64,000 bases of DNA from Telmatospirillum siberiense (GCF_002845745.1 NZ_PIUM01000030.1:1-64000), one strand, 5' to 3'; shown: positions 8,643-18,652, counted from the stretch's first letter. Made by a program: numbers and translations. Notes: generated by a model from the letters alone, not told the origin.

Positions 8643-9356
8643 TCAATAAGCGCTGACGATTTCTCCGGTGCGTTGGCAATCGGGAGCGGCCAGGTCGACA
8701 AAAACCTCGGTGACGGCCTCGGGTGGCGTGAGGGTTTGTGGATTTTCACCAGGAAACGCCTCGACCCGCATGCGGGTGCGGACGACGCCCGGATCGACCA
8801 GATTGACCTTCAGCGGGCTGGTGGTGGCCGCTTCCGCCGCCCAGGTCCGGGCCAGCGTTTCCAGGGCCGCCTTGCTGGCGGCGTAGGCCCCCCAATAGGG
8901 ATGGGCGCCCTTGGTTATGCCCGAGGTGACGAAGATCGCCCGACCGGCATCCGATTGGCGCATCAAGGCGTCGAACCCGCGGATCAGCCGCCAGTTGGCG
9001 GTGACATTGACGGCCATCACTTCCGTCCAGTCGGACAAGGCGAAATGGCCGACGGGGCTGAGGCCGCCCAGGACGGCGGCATTGCCGACCAGAATGTCGA
9101 GACGTCCAAAGCGTTGATAAAGCGCCGCGCCCATCTGGTCGATGGCGTCGGCGTTCCTGAGGTCGAGCGGCACCAGCGTCGCCTGGTTGCCGTCCTTGCG
9201 GATCTGGTCGTCGATCTCTTCCAGCGCGCCTTGGGTGCGGGCCAGAAGGATGACATGCGCCCCCTCCGCGGCGAAACGGCGGGCGACGGCCGCGCCGATG
9301 CCGCGCGAGGCCCCGGTGACGAGGGCGACCCGCCCTTGCAGCCGCTTGAGGGACAT
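8643..9356 (-). CDS. SDR-family oxidoreductase
   Basis: A 237-residue short-chain dehydrogenase. It shows the NAD(P) motif TGASRGIG at residues near 12-19, the NNAG-equivalent GNAAVLGG, a catalytic Ser in FVTSGITKG and the YxxxK motif as YAASK. The start MSLKRLQGR at 9356 lies 5 bases past the purF stop, so the gene is the last member of the purF operon. The open frame extends further upstream into purF, but that extension has no SDR character. The substrate is unknown. Such SDRs often follow purF in Rhodospirillales and are annotated only by family. Confidence 0.9.
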   Translation of the reverse strand: MSLKRLQGRVALVTGASRGIGAAVARRFAAEGAHVILLARTQGALEEIDDQIRKDGNQATLVPLDLRNADAIDQMGAALYQRFGRLDILVGNAAVLGGLSPVGHFALSDWTEVMAVNVTANWRLIRGFDALMRQSDAGRAIFVTSGITKGAHPYWGAYAASKAALETLARTWAAEAATTSPLKVNLVDPGVVRTRMRVEAFPGENPQTLTPPEAVTEVFVDLAAPDCQRTGEIVSAY

Positions 9357-9361
9357 CGCCG

Positions 9362-10819
9362 TTAAAGGCCTTCGGTCATCAATGACAGGCCTTCCTGGCC
9401 CTGGCCGCCATTCTGGTCGGCCAGCATCACCGGATAATCGCCGGTGAAACAGGCGTCGCAATATTTGGGATGCTTGGCGTTGCGTTCGCTCTCTCCGACC
9501 GCCCGGTAAAGGCCGTCCAGCGAGATGAAGGCGAGGCTGTCGACGCCGATCAGCTTGGCCATTTGTTCGACGTCGTGATTGAAGGCCAGCAGCTTTTCGC
9601 GTTCAGGCGTATCGATGCCATAGAAACAGGAATGCGTCGTCGGCGGCGAGGAGATGCGCATATGCACCTCGGTGGCGCCCGCCTGGCGGACCATTTCGAC
9701 GATCTTCGTCGAGGTGGTGCCGCGCACGATGGAATCGTCGACCAGGATGACCCGTTTTCCAGCGATGTGGGCCCGATTGGCGTTGTGTTTCAGCTTGACG
9801 CCCAGATGCCGGATGGTATCGGTCGGTTCGATGAAGGTGCGTCCGACATAATGATTGCGGATGATCCCCAACTCGAACGGAATATTGGCCTCCGCCGCGT
9901 AGCCGAGTGCCGCCGGCACGCCGGAATCGGGAACGGGAATGACCACGTCGGCCTCGACGGCGCTCTCGCGGGCCAATTCGCGGCCGATCTGCTTCCTGAC
10001 CGAATAGACGCTGGTCCCTTCCATGACGCTGTCGGGACGGGCGAAATAAATATATTCGAAAATGCAGAAGCGGCTGCGGGTCTTGACGAAGGGCTTGATG
10101 CTTCTGAGGCCGTTGTGGTCGAGGATGATCAATTCGCCGGGTTCGACGTCGCGGACGAAATTGGCGCCGACGATGTCGAGGGCGCAGGTCTCCGAGGCCA
10201 GAATCCAGGCGCCGCTCGGCAACTGGCCGAGAACCAGCGGGCGAATTCCCAAGGGATCGCGGACGCCGATCACCGAGTTCTGGGTCAGGGCCACCAGCGA
10301 ATAGGCGCCTTCGACCTGGCGTAGCGCGTCGATCATGCGCTCCTCCACGGTCGAATAGAGGCTGATGGCGATCAGGTGGACGATCACCTCGGTATCGGTC
10401 GTCGATTGGAACAGGCAGCCGCGGCGCACCAGTTGTTTCCGGATGGTCAGCGCGTTGGTCAGGTTGCCGTTGTGGCCGATGGCCAGTCCGCCGAATTCAA
10501 AATCGGCGAACAGGGGCTGCACATTGCGCAGCATGGTTTCGCCCGTCGTCGAATAGCGGACGTGACCGATGGCCATATGGCCGTGCAGGGTCTTGATGAT
10601 GGCTTCCGAGCCGAAGTTGTCGGCGACGTGGCCAAGTCCGCGGTGGCTGTGGAAATGCTCGCCATCGAAGGCGACGATGCCTGCCGCCTCCTGGCCACGA
10701 TGCTGCAGGGCGTGCAGCCCCAGAGCCGTATGGGAGGCGGCGTCGGAATGGCCGTAGATGCCGAACACCCCGCACTCTTCGTGCAGATGATCGTCGTCGA
10801 AGGGATGGGTGGTCAGCAT
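9362..10819 (-). CDS. purF: Amidophosphoribosyltransferase
   Basis: This 485-residue enzyme catalyses the first committed step of purine synthesis, converting PRPP and glutamine to 5-phosphoribosylamine. The N-terminal class II glutamine amidotransferase domain begins after a short propeptide-like leader, with the nucleophile Cys in HEECGVFGI. The C-terminal phosphoribosyltransferase domain has the PRPP loop RVILVDDSIVRGTT. Length is normal for the family. It is preceded by cvpA, a classical purF partner, and followed by an SDR gene. Confidence 0.97.
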   Translation of the reverse strand: MLTTHPFDDDHLHEECGVFGIYGHSDAASHTALGLHALQHRGQEAAGIVAFDGEHFHSHRGLGHVADNFGSEAIIKTLHGHMAIGHVRYSTTGETMLRNVQPLFADFEFGGLAIGHNGNLTNALTIRKQLVRRGCLFQSTTDTEVIVHLIAISLYSTVEERMIDALRQVEGAYSLVALTQNSVIGVRDPLGIRPLVLGQLPSGAWILASETCALDIVGANFVRDVEPGELIILDHNGLRSIKPFVKTRSRFCIFEYIYFARPDSVMEGTSVYSVRKQIGRELARESAVEADVVIPVPDSGVPAALGYAAEANIPFELGIIRNHYVGRTFIEPTDTIRHLGVKLKHNANRAHIAGKRVILVDDSIVRGTTSTKIVEMVRQAGATEVHMRISSPPTTHSCFYGIDTPEREKLLAFNHDVEQMAKLIGVDSLAFISLDGLYRAVGESERNAKHPKYCDACFTGDYPVMLADQNGGQGQEGLSLMTEGL

Positions 10820-10838
10820 TATGACGGCGAGCTCCTGG

Positions 10839-11495
10839 CTACTTGCTACCTGTCGTTTCGATCAGCCGCTCAAGGCTATGGCTGTCGTAGGCAGGTTGTT
10901 TGTCGTTCTGGGATTGGTCGGCGGATTTCGGTTTCGGCATCGACAGTCGTTCGTACATTTCCTTGGCCTGGCGGGCCTGGTTGACGGCGTTGCTGGCGTC
11001 CGAAGCCTTCTCATCGATACCGGTCACATAAGCCGGTACCAGCGATTGTATCATGTTCGCCCCGGCCTTCAGCAGGGGACGTGTCTTGGCATTGGTCAGA
11101 AGCTGCGGCTCTTCCGGGGCCATCAGCTTGGTCACCACCATGAAGCACAGACTGGCCAGAACCAGACCGCGCAGCAGGCCGAAGGCGAAGCCTAAGGAGC
11201 GGTCGACGGAGCTGATCGCGCTTTTCTGCACACGCCGGGAAATGGCGTGGGTGATGAAAGAGGAAATCAACAGGGCGACCAGAAAAATGGCGACGCCACC
11301 GGCAATATCGGCCAGGGTCTGACTGGCAATGTAGGGATGAACGAGGGGCCGGACAATCGGCAATCCCCACAAGGCGGCGAGACCGGCGGCAATCCAGCCG
11401 GTCATGGCCAGCACTTCGTAGACGAAGCCGCGCATCAGGGCGAACACCCCGGAAGCAAGCAGCACGACGACGACGGCAATGTCGACAGCGTTCAC
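10839..11495 (-). CDS. cvpA: CvpA family membrane protein
   Basis: A 218-residue protein with four predicted membrane helices in the first about 140 residues and the family pattern AVDIAVVVVLLASGVFALMR at the start. CvpA proteins are named for a role in colicin V production and are linked to envelope homeostasis. The cvpA-purF order is conserved across proteobacteria. The C-terminal tail (about 160-218) is hydrophilic and probably cytoplasmic. The gaps to radA (25 bases) and purF (19 bases) support one transcript. Confidence 0.92.
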   Translation of the reverse strand: MNAVDIAVVVVLLASGVFALMRGFVYEVLAMTGWIAAGLAALWGLPIVRPLVHPYIASQTLADIAGGVAIFLVALLISSFITHAISRRVQKSAISSVDRSLGFAFGLLRGLVLASLCFMVVTKLMAPEEPQLLTNAKTRPLLKAGANMIQSLVPAYVTGIDEKASDASNAVNQARQAKEMYERLSMPKPKSADQSQNDKQPAYDSHSLERLIETTGSK

Positions 11496-11520
11496 GGTTC
11501 TTTATCCCGTCAATGACACT

Positions 11521-12921
11521 TTAAGCCTTGCCGCCCGGGCGGAACAAGGACACCAAATCCTGCACATGGCCGACGCGGCGAATGCCGATCGACCCTACAC
11601 CAGCGTTTTTGCCGGATGTCCTGCCCGCCGGCGAGGACTGCCTGCGGACCACCGGCATCAAAGCCTGGGCGAAGCCCAGTTTCGTCGCCTCCTTCAGACG
11701 ACCATCCATCTGGCTGACGGCGCGAATTTCGCCGGACAGCCCGATTTCGCCGAAGACCACCAGATCGGCTTCCACCGGCACGTCGTTGGCCGAGGACAGC
11801 AAAGCGGCGGCCACCGCCAGATCAGCCGCCGGCTCGCTGATACGCAAACCGCCGGCGACGTTCAAATAAACGTCATTTCCCGCCAAAGCAAGACCGCAAC
11901 GCGCATCGAGCACGGCAAGAACCATGGCGAGGCGTCCACCATCCCAACCGATTACCGCCCGGCGCGGCGTGCCGAGCGCGGACGGAGCCACCAAAGCCTG
12001 GATCTCCACCAGCATCGGCCGGCTTCCCTCAATGCCGGCGAACACGCATGAGCCGCTTACGTTACCGCGCCGTTCGGCGAGAAACAGGGCCGACGGATTG
12101 GCTACACCGGCCAAGCCGGCATCGCCCATCTCGAAGACGCCGATTTCATCGGTGGCGCCGAACCGGTTTTTTACCGAGCGCAGAATGCGGAACGGATGAC
12201 CTCGTTCGCCTTCGAAATAAAGGACGGTATCGACCATATGTTCGAGAACGCGAGGGCCGGCGATCTGCCCGTCCTTGGTCACATGGCCGACGAGAAACAA
12301 CGTAAAACCCCGGCGTTTGGCCAACCGGATCAGCTCGCTGGCGCAACTGCGCACCTGTGCGACGGTGCCTGGCGCCGAATCGAGACTGTCCAGATACATA
12401 GTTTGAATCGAGTCGATGACAACCACTGCGGGGGACTCGCCATGGTCGAGACTGGCTACGATATCACGCAGGGCGGTGGCCGAGGCCAATTGCACGGGCG
12501 CGCCTTGCAGGCCGAGGCGCCTGGCCCGCAGACGAACCTGTTCGATCGCTTCTTCGCCGGAAATGTAGATACAGGTGGCTTGGCTGGCCAAGGCGGCGAC
12601 GGCCTGCAGCAGCAGGGTCGATTTGCCGATGCCGGGATCGCCGCCAACCAGAAGGGCGGAACCGGGGACCAGCCCGCCGCCACAGACCCGGTCCAATTCG
12701 GCGATTCCGGTGAGCCGCCGGGGTGGCGGCTCCGATCCGCCGTCGAGGCCGACGAAATCGATGTGCCGGCCGCCCTTGCCGCTCAGGCCTTTGGGAACGG
12801 ATTCGGCGGGGGCCTCCTCGGTGATCGAATTCCACGCGCCGCACGCTTCGCACTTGCCGGCCCAGCGCACATGGGTGGCGCCGCATTCCTGGCAGACGTA
12901 GCGGGGGGAGTTTTTGGCCAA
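11521..12921 (-). CDS. radA: DNA repair protein RadA
   Basis: This 466-residue branch-migration helicase acts in recombination. It has an N-terminal four-cysteine zinc finger (YVCQECG and CEACGAW), a RecA-like ATPase core with Walker A GGDPGIGKST, the RadA-specific KNRFG motif (VKNRFGATDEIGVFEM) and a C-terminal Lon-protease-like domain. Length and order match the family. It lies between the lipid transport genes and cvpA in a long minus-strand operon. Confidence 0.97.
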   Translation of the reverse strand: MAKNSPRYVCQECGATHVRWAGKCEACGAWNSITEEAPAESVPKGLSGKGGRHIDFVGLDGGSEPPPRRLTGIAELDRVCGGGLVPGSALLVGGDPGIGKSTLLLQAVAALASQATCIYISGEEAIEQVRLRARRLGLQGAPVQLASATALRDIVASLDHGESPAVVVIDSIQTMYLDSLDSAPGTVAQVRSCASELIRLAKRRGFTLFLVGHVTKDGQIAGPRVLEHMVDTVLYFEGERGHPFRILRSVKNRFGATDEIGVFEMGDAGLAGVANPSALFLAERRGNVSGSCVFAGIEGSRPMLVEIQALVAPSALGTPRRAVIGWDGGRLAMVLAVLDARCGLALAGNDVYLNVAGGLRISEPAADLAVAAALLSSANDVPVEADLVVFGEIGLSGEIRAVSQMDGRLKEATKLGFAQALMPVVRRQSSPAGRTSGKNAGVGSIGIRRVGHVQDLVSLFRPGGKA

Positions 12922-12981
12922 ACAGAAGGCTCCGTCATTTCCTGTCCCTCGTCCGCAACATGGACGGGGGGAATGATTTTA

Positions 12982-13755
12982 TTACCGCCGCAGTTCCATC
13001 TTGATCGGACCGTCGGCCCGGCCATGGATGAATTGATCGACATAAGGGTTGTCGGCGCGATCGACGTCGACGGTGGCGCCGGTCCAGATCAGACGGCCAT
13101 GATAAAGCATGGCCATCCGGTCGCTGATTTTGCGGGCCGAGTGCATGTCATGGGTGATCGAGACGGCGGTGGCGCCCAATTCCTTGACGCATTTGACGAT
13201 CAGATCATTGATGACGTCGGCCATGATCGGGTCGAGGCCGGTGGTCGGCTCGTCGAAAAAGATGATCTCCGGCTCGGCGGCGATGGCGCGGGCCAGGGCG
13301 ACGCGCTTTTGCATGCCGCCCGACAATTCCGACGGGGACAGGTCGGCGACGTCCGCGGCCAGGCCGACCTGAGCCAGCTTTTCAACCGCCTTCTTCCGGG
13401 CTTTCCGGCGGTCCATGCGCAATCCCTGGATCAGGCCGAAGGCGACGTTTTCCCAGACGGGCAGAGAATCGAACAGGGCGCCCCCCTGAAACAACATGCC
13501 GAACTTCTTCATCACCCGCTCATGGTCGCGGGCCGACATGTCGACGACATCCTCTCCATCGACCAGAATCCGGCCCCGATCGGGGCGCATCAGGCCGAGG
13601 ATGCATTTCAGCGTCACCGATTTTCCGGTTCCCGATCCGCCGATGATGACGAAGGATTCGCCTCGGGCGATGTCCACGGTGACACCGTCCAGCACCGTCT
13701 TCGGACCGAAGCTCTTGTGGACGTCGATCAGTTGGATCTTGGGCTGGTCGGTCAT
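12982..13755 (-). CDS. mlaF: MlaF-like ABC transporter ATPase
   Basis: A 257-residue ATPase of the Mla/Ttg2A type, which powers phospholipid movement between the inner and outer membranes. Walker A is GGSGTGKS, the signature is LSGGMQKR and Walker B is IIFFDEPTTGLDP. The gene overlaps the permease gene upstream by 4 bases. No MlaD (MCE domain) gene follows here, so the substrate-binding subunits must be encoded elsewhere or may differ. Confidence 0.92.
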   Translation of the reverse strand: MTDQPKIQLIDVHKSFGPKTVLDGVTVDIARGESFVIIGGSGTGKSVTLKCILGLMRPDRGRILVDGEDVVDMSARDHERVMKKFGMLFQGGALFDSLPVWENVAFGLIQGLRMDRRKARKKAVEKLAQVGLAADVADLSPSELSGGMQKRVALARAIAAEPEIIFFDEPTTGLDPIMADVINDLIVKCVKELGATAVSITHDMHSARKISDRMAMLYHGRLIWTGATVDVDRADNPYVDQFIHGRADGPIKMELRR

Positions 13756-14525
13756 TTGTTGAAGAACAATGCTGTCAGAACGTAATTGGTGGTCAGGATC
13801 AGGATCGAGGCCGAAACCACGGCGTTGGTCGTCGCCTGGCCGACGCCCTGGGCGCCGCCGCGTGAATGATAGCCGTTGTAACAGCCCATCAGCGAGATGA
13901 CGAAGCCGAACACCGAGGCCTTCACCAGGCCCGACAGCACATCGATCGGCTTCAGATATTCCCAGGTGCTGTGGATATAGGTCGCCGGATTGTAGCCCAA
14001 CTGATAGGCCCCGACCAGGAACCCGCCGAAAACGCCGATGATGTCGGCGATCAATACCAGGCAGGGGACCATCAGGATCCCGGCGATGAGGCGCGGCGCC
14101 ACCAGATATTTATAAGGATTGGTCGATAGGGTGGCCAGGGCGTCGATCTGTTCGGTGACCTGCATGGTGCCGATTTCCGCCGCCATCGCCGCGCCGATGC
14201 GCCCCGCCACCATCAGGCCCGCGAGCACGGGCCCCAATTCGCGGGTCATCGAGATCACGACCACTGTGGCGACTGCTCCCTCCGCTTGGAAGCGGGCGAA
14301 CCCGGTATGGCTTTGCAGGGCGAGAACCATGCCGGTGAAGATCGCCGTCAGGCCGACCACCGGCAGCGAAAAATAGCCGATTTCGAGCATCTGCCGGCCG
14401 ATCAGCCGATGATAGATCGGTGGGCGCAGGCAATGCGACAGGGCAACCGCGGTGAAGACCGACAGGCGCCCGGTATGTTCCAGGAAACTCAGAAAGACGC
14501 GCCCAACGGCGGCGAGCAGGTTCAT
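13752..14525 (-). CDS. mlaE: MlaE-like ABC transporter permease
   Basis: A 257-residue integral membrane protein of the MlaE/DUF140 family. Its conserved parts include PVVGLTAIFTGMVLALQS, RELGPVLAGLMVAGRIGAA and TEQIDALATLSTNP. It forms the membrane channel of a lipid transporter with the MlaF-like ATPase encoded directly downstream. Four-base overlaps with alr upstream and mlaF downstream show tight translational coupling. Confidence 0.93.
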   Translation of the reverse strand: MNLLAAVGRVFLSFLEHTGRLSVFTAVALSHCLRPPIYHRLIGRQMLEIGYFSLPVVGLTAIFTGMVLALQSHTGFARFQAEGAVATVVVISMTRELGPVLAGLMVAGRIGAAMAAEIGTMQVTEQIDALATLSTNPYKYLVAPRLIAGILMVPCLVLIADIIGVFGGFLVGAYQLGYNPATYIHSTWEYLKPIDVLSGLVKASVFGFVISLMGCYNGYHSRGGAQGVGQATTNAVVSASILILTTNYVLTALFFNK

Positions 14526-15673
14526 CGCGGCGATCCGTTCAGATAGTGGCGATGATAGCGGCGCCCGAGCGATGTCAGGATTTCATAGCCGATGGTGCCG
14601 GCGGCGCGGCCCAGATCATCGACGGAATTGTGCAGACCGATCAGAGAGATGGTGGCGCCGGGCGTGGCGAGTTCATTGGGGAGGCCTGTGACATCGAAAA
14701 TCACCAGATCCATCGATACGCGTCCAACCAGCGGCACTCGATGTTCTCCCAAATATCCACAGCCCCGGTTACCCAGCGTACGGAACAATCCGTCGGCGTA
14801 TCCCGCCGCGACCACCGCCAATCTGCCGGGAGTCCGGGCAAGATGCGTCGCACCATAGCCAACGCTCTCCCCGGCGTCAACGTCGCGCACCTGAATGATC
14901 CTGGCATCCAGCCTGACCACCGGGCGCATCGGATTGTCCCCGGTTGCGGTGGGTTGGACACCGTAGAGGGCGGCTCCCGGACGGCACCAGTCGGCTTGCC
15001 AATCGGAGCCGAGAAAGATACCCGACGAGGCTGCCAGGCTACCGGGCAGACCGGGAAACAGCGCACGGGCGGACCGGAAGGCTTCGAGTTGCTTCCTGTT
15101 CAAGGGATGAGCCGGTTCGTCGGCGCAGGCCAGATGGCTGATCAGCAGGATTGGCCGGATGGCCGCCAGCGTCTCGGCGTCTCCGGCAAGAAGGCGAGCT
15201 TCATCCGCGCACAAGCCGAGACGGGACATGCCGGTGTCGACATGCAGCACCGAGGGCAGGGGGCGGCCGAGGCGGTTCGCCGCCGCCCGCCAGCGGGCGA
15301 TCTGTTCGGTGGAGTTCAAGACGGGGGTGACGCCGGCGGCGGGGAATTCCTCCTCGCAACCGGAGAAAGGCCCGCTCAACACGAAGATCTCGGCCTCGGG
15401 CAGAAGGGGGCGAAGGACCAGCGCCTCATCCAGGGTGGCAACGACGAAGCGGCGGCAGCCGGCATCATAAAGGGCGGGCGTGACGCGGGCCGCTCCCAGT
15501 CCATAGGCATCGGCCTTGACCACCGCGGCGCAACGGGACGCCGGGGCGACCTTCGCATTGAGGAAACGCCAGTTGGCCACGATGGCGTCCAGGTCGATGG
15601 TGAGGATCGCTCCGGCGCGCGCCGCGCCGTGATCGACGCTTGGACCGGCCAAGCGTCCGTCGGACTCCGTCAT
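14522..15673 (-). CDS. alr: Alanine racemase
   Basis: This 383-residue PLP enzyme makes D-alanine for peptidoglycan. The PLP lysine lies in VVKADAYGLG and the second catalytic base (Tyr) in GYGATHLAR. Length is standard. The gene overlaps mlaE by 4 bases and follows dnaB after about 100 bases that contain a strong stem-loop, so it may be expressed partly separately from dnaB. Confidence 0.95.
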   Translation of the reverse strand: MTESDGRLAGPSVDHGAARAGAILTIDLDAIVANWRFLNAKVAPASRCAAVVKADAYGLGAARVTPALYDAGCRRFVVATLDEALVLRPLLPEAEIFVLSGPFSGCEEEFPAAGVTPVLNSTEQIARWRAAANRLGRPLPSVLHVDTGMSRLGLCADEARLLAGDAETLAAIRPILLISHLACADEPAHPLNRKQLEAFRSARALFPGLPGSLAASSGIFLGSDWQADWCRPGAALYGVQPTATGDNPMRPVVRLDARIIQVRDVDAGESVGYGATHLARTPGRLAVVAAGYADGLFRTLGNRGCGYLGEHRVPLVGRVSMDLVIFDVTGLPNELATPGATISLIGLHNSVDDLGRAAGTIGYEILTSLGRRYHRHYLNGSPR

Positions 15674-15702
15674 GGTTGCTCGTTACCCATTATTTTGAAA
15701 TG

Positions 15703-15736
15703 CGTCATCGCTTCGTCCGCGGACAAGGCGATGACG
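15703..15736 (-). terminator. Long stem-loop in the dnaB-alr gap
   Basis: A 9-bp outer stem (CGTCATCGC with GCGATGACG) encloses an inner palindrome GTCCGCGGAC. Read along the minus strand it is followed by only a short T stretch, so it may be a leaky terminator or an attenuator that lowers alr expression relative to dnaB. Confidence 0.45.
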
Positions 15737-15775
15737 ACAAAAGCGGCGGGGGAGATATCGGTCTCAAGGTGACTG

Positions 15776-17293
15776 TCATTCCGTCGGAATCTCGGTGCCG
15801 TGCCAGTTGTCCAGGTCACCGAACCGGGTGTATTGGCCGTCGAAGAACAGGCGGACGGAACCGACGGGGCCGTGACGCTGTTTGGCGACGATGGCCTCGG
15901 CGGTGTTGAAGACCTCCGAGCATCGCTTCTGCCAGTCGGCGTAACGGGTATTGAACTTCTCTTCGTTTTCTTCGGGACGGCGTCCCGGTTCGGCGCGTTC
16001 CAGATAATACTGTTCGCGGAACACGAACATGACCACGTCGGCGTCCTGCTCGATCGAGCCCGATTCTCGCAAGTCCGAGAGCAGGGGGCGCTTGTCCTCA
16101 CGGCTTTCGACCTGGCGGGACAACTGGGACAGGGCCAGCACCGGTATGTTCAGTTCCTTGGCCAGTGCTTTCAGGCTGCGGGTGATGTCCGAAATTTCCT
16201 GGACGCGGTTTTCCACCCGCTTGCCGGTGGTCCCGGCCAGCAATTGCAGATAGTCGACGACGATCATGCCCAGGCCGTGGGTCCGGGCCAGGCGTCGCGA
16301 CCGGGTGCGGACGGCCGAGACCGACAGCGCCGGCGTGTCGTCGATATAAAGCGGCAGTTGGTGCAGTTCCTGCGAAACGATCACCAGGCGCTCGAATTCC
16401 TCGTGCGACAGTTCGCCCTGACGAATCTTGTGCGAGGCGATCTCCGCCCGTTCGGCCAGGATACGGGTGGCCAGCTGTTCGGCCGACATTTCCAGGGAGA
16501 AGAAGGCGACCTTGGCGCCGTCGATGACCTTTTTCTCGCCTCCGGGGCCGATTTCCTCGCGGTAAGCCTTGGCGGCGTTGAAGGCGATGTTGGTGGCCAG
16601 CGCCGTTTTTCCCATCGACGGACGTCCGGCGAGGATCAGCAGATCCGAAGAGTGGAGGCCGCCCAACTTCTGATCGAGGTCGCGCAAGCCGGTGGTGACA
16701 CCGGAAAGTTTGCCTTCGCGCTTATGGGCGGTTTCGGCCTGCTCGATGGCTTCGATCAGGGCGACGCGGAATTCCTTGAGCCCCCCTTCCGCCTGACCCG
16801 CCGTCGCCAGGTCGAACAGCTTCTTTTCCGCCGTTTCGATCTGGCCCTTGGCGTCGCTTTCGATTTCGGTTTCGAAGGCGTCGTTGACCATATCCTCGCC
16901 GACGGCGATCAATTCCCGGCGTAAATGCAGATCGAAAATCAGCCGTCCGTAGTCTTCGGCGTTGATGATGGATGCCGCCGCCGCCGCTAATCGGGTCAGG
17001 TAGGCGTCTCCGCCCAGTTCCTGCAGGCCGGGGGCGTTGCTCAGATAGGTTTTCAAGGTGACCGGATTGGCGATCTGGTTCTTTCCCACCAGAAGCTGGC
17101 AGGCCGCGTAGATCTGGCCATGCACCGGATCGGCGAAATGCTCGGCCAGCAGAAATTCCGAAACGCGCTCCAGGGCGCGGTTGTTCATCAGAATCGCGCC
17201 CAGCAGGGCCTGCTCGGCCTCGTAATTCAGGGGAGGCGTGCGGGAAATGGCGCCCGCGTCGGGCGCCATATCGGGGGTCACCGGTTTCAGCAT
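15776..17293 (-). CDS. dnaB: Replicative DNA helicase
   Basis: This 505-residue hexameric helicase unwinds DNA at the replication fork. An N-terminal DnaB domain starts at about residue 22 (NYEAEQALLGAIL). The RecA-like C-terminal domain has Walker A AGRPSMGKTALA, Walker B MIVVDYLQLL, and LSQLSRQVESR plus DLRESGSIEQDADVV. No intein is present. The gene lies in the conserved ribosomal protein-dnaB-alr neighbourhood, here with cfa placed between rplI and dnaB. Confidence 0.97.
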   Translation of the reverse strand: MLKPVTPDMAPDAGAISRTPPLNYEAEQALLGAILMNNRALERVSEFLLAEHFADPVHGQIYAACQLLVGKNQIANPVTLKTYLSNAPGLQELGGDAYLTRLAAAAASIINAEDYGRLIFDLHLRRELIAVGEDMVNDAFETEIESDAKGQIETAEKKLFDLATAGQAEGGLKEFRVALIEAIEQAETAHKREGKLSGVTTGLRDLDQKLGGLHSSDLLILAGRPSMGKTALATNIAFNAAKAYREEIGPGGEKKVIDGAKVAFFSLEMSAEQLATRILAERAEIASHKIRQGELSHEEFERLVIVSQELHQLPLYIDDTPALSVSAVRTRSRRLARTHGLGMIVVDYLQLLAGTTGKRVENRVQEISDITRSLKALAKELNIPVLALSQLSRQVESREDKRPLLSDLRESGSIEQDADVVMFVFREQYYLERAEPGRRPEENEEKFNTRYADWQKRCSEVFNTAEAIVAKQRHGPVGSVRLFFDGQYTRFGDLDNWHGTEIPTE

Positions 17294-17373
17294 GGCGACA
17301 TGGTAGCAGAAGGCGGGGGGCTCGTCAGGGCGAAGTGGCGTCCGGCCTTGTGGAAAACGGGAAAAGTGCCCTG

Positions 17374-18594
17374 TTAACTATGGGGATAACTCGTCTCGGC
17401 GAAGGCCATGTAATCGCGTGTCGCCGGCAAAACTTCGGCATGGTGGGCCAACTGCATCTGCCAGACCATCAAGCCTTGATGACGGAAGGCACTCTCCGAT
17501 CCTGAAAGGTAGAATTCCCACATGCGGCAGAAACGCTCATCGTAGAGTGCCGCCGCCTTTGCCCGCTGTTGCTCGAAGCGCATCCGCCAATGCCGCAGGG
17601 TGTCGGCGTAATGCGTGGGGCGCAGGATCTCGATGTCGGTGGCGCGCAGGCCGCTCACCTCCACCGCCGACAGCACTTCCGAAAGCGCCGGCGAATAACC
17701 ACCGGGAAAGATGTATTTGCGGATCCAGGCGTTGGTGGCCCCCGATCCGTAACTGCGGCCGATCGCGTGCAGCAGGGCGATACCCTTGTCGTTCAGCAAT
17801 TCGCCCATCCGGCGGAAAAAAGTCCCATAGTTGCCGACGCCGACATGTTCGAACATGCCGACCGAAACGATCCGATCGAAGCGGTCGGCGAGTTGCCGGT
17901 AATCGGCGAGTATGAACTTGACCCGGTGGGAAAGCTGCTCTTCCTCGGCGCGGCGCCGGGCCACGGCCAGTTGCTGCTCGGACAAGGTGATGCCGGTCAC
18001 CTCGACATCGTGATGGCGGGCGATGCTGAGGGCCAGGCCGCCCCATCCGCAGCCGATATCGAGAATACGTTGCCCCGGCTCCAGCAGCAGCTTGCTCATG
18101 ATGTGATATTTCTTCGCCTGTTGCGCTTCTTCCAGGGTCGTGTCGGAGGCGGTAAAGTAAGCGCAGGAATACTGGCGATCGGGATCCAGGAAGAGCTTAT
18201 AAAGCTCGTCCGAAAGATCGTAATGATGGGCGACGTTGCGCCGGCTCGTCTGCACCCGGTTCCATTGCTGCAGGCGGCGGACGAGAAAGGAAAGCCGCTC
18301 CTGGAAACTGAAACGGGGATTGGCGCGAGTCATATTCTCGCTGGCCAGGGCGATGAAATCGTGGAGGGTGCCTTCCTCGATGGTGAGCGTGCCGTTCATA
18401 TAGGCTTCGCCGACGGCCAGCGATGGCTCGATGACGATGCGCCAGTGAAGGCGTCTGTCGTGAAGGCGTACAGTAACGGGACGGAATTCCGGCAGTGGCT
18501 TTCCGTCGAACAGGTGGGGCCGTCCCGAGGCATCGATTACCGTCAGGCGGCCATAGCGCACGAGATGGCGCAGAAATGGCACGAACAACAGCAT
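17374..18594 (-). CDS. cfa: Cyclopropane-fatty-acyl-phospholipid synthase family protein
   Basis: This 406-residue SAM-dependent enzyme methylenates unsaturated acyl chains of membrane phospholipids. The SAM motif is LDIGCGWGGLALSIA. Family motifs HHYDLSDELYKLFLD, SCAYF and SVGMFEHVG are all present. The N-terminal part matches the lipid-binding domain. Length is normal. It sits alone between the rplI terminator and dnaB. Confidence 0.93.
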   Translation of the reverse strand: MLLFVPFLRHLVRYGRLTVIDASGRPHLFDGKPLPEFRPVTVRLHDRRLHWRIVIEPSLAVGEAYMNGTLTIEEGTLHDFIALASENMTRANPRFSFQERLSFLVRRLQQWNRVQTSRRNVAHHYDLSDELYKLFLDPDRQYSCAYFTASDTTLEEAQQAKKYHIMSKLLLEPGQRILDIGCGWGGLALSIARHHDVEVTGITLSEQQLAVARRRAEEEQLSHRVKFILADYRQLADRFDRIVSVGMFEHVGVGNYGTFFRRMGELLNDKGIALLHAIGRSYGSGATNAWIRKYIFPGGYSPALSEVLSAVEVSGLRATDIEILRPTHYADTLRHWRMRFEQQRAKAAALYDERFCRMWEFYLSGSESAFRHQGLMVWQMQLAHHAEVLPATRDYMAFAETSYPHS

Positions 18595-18652
18595 GACAAA
18601 TGAAACATAGGAACAAAGACCGCCTTTTTCCAGGCGTCTTTGGTCATGCTGT

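Noticed and set aside
12196-13785. 529-residue plus-strand frame opposite radA and mlaF
   Set aside because: Both radA and mlaF have all family motifs on the minus strand; the antisense frame matches nothing.
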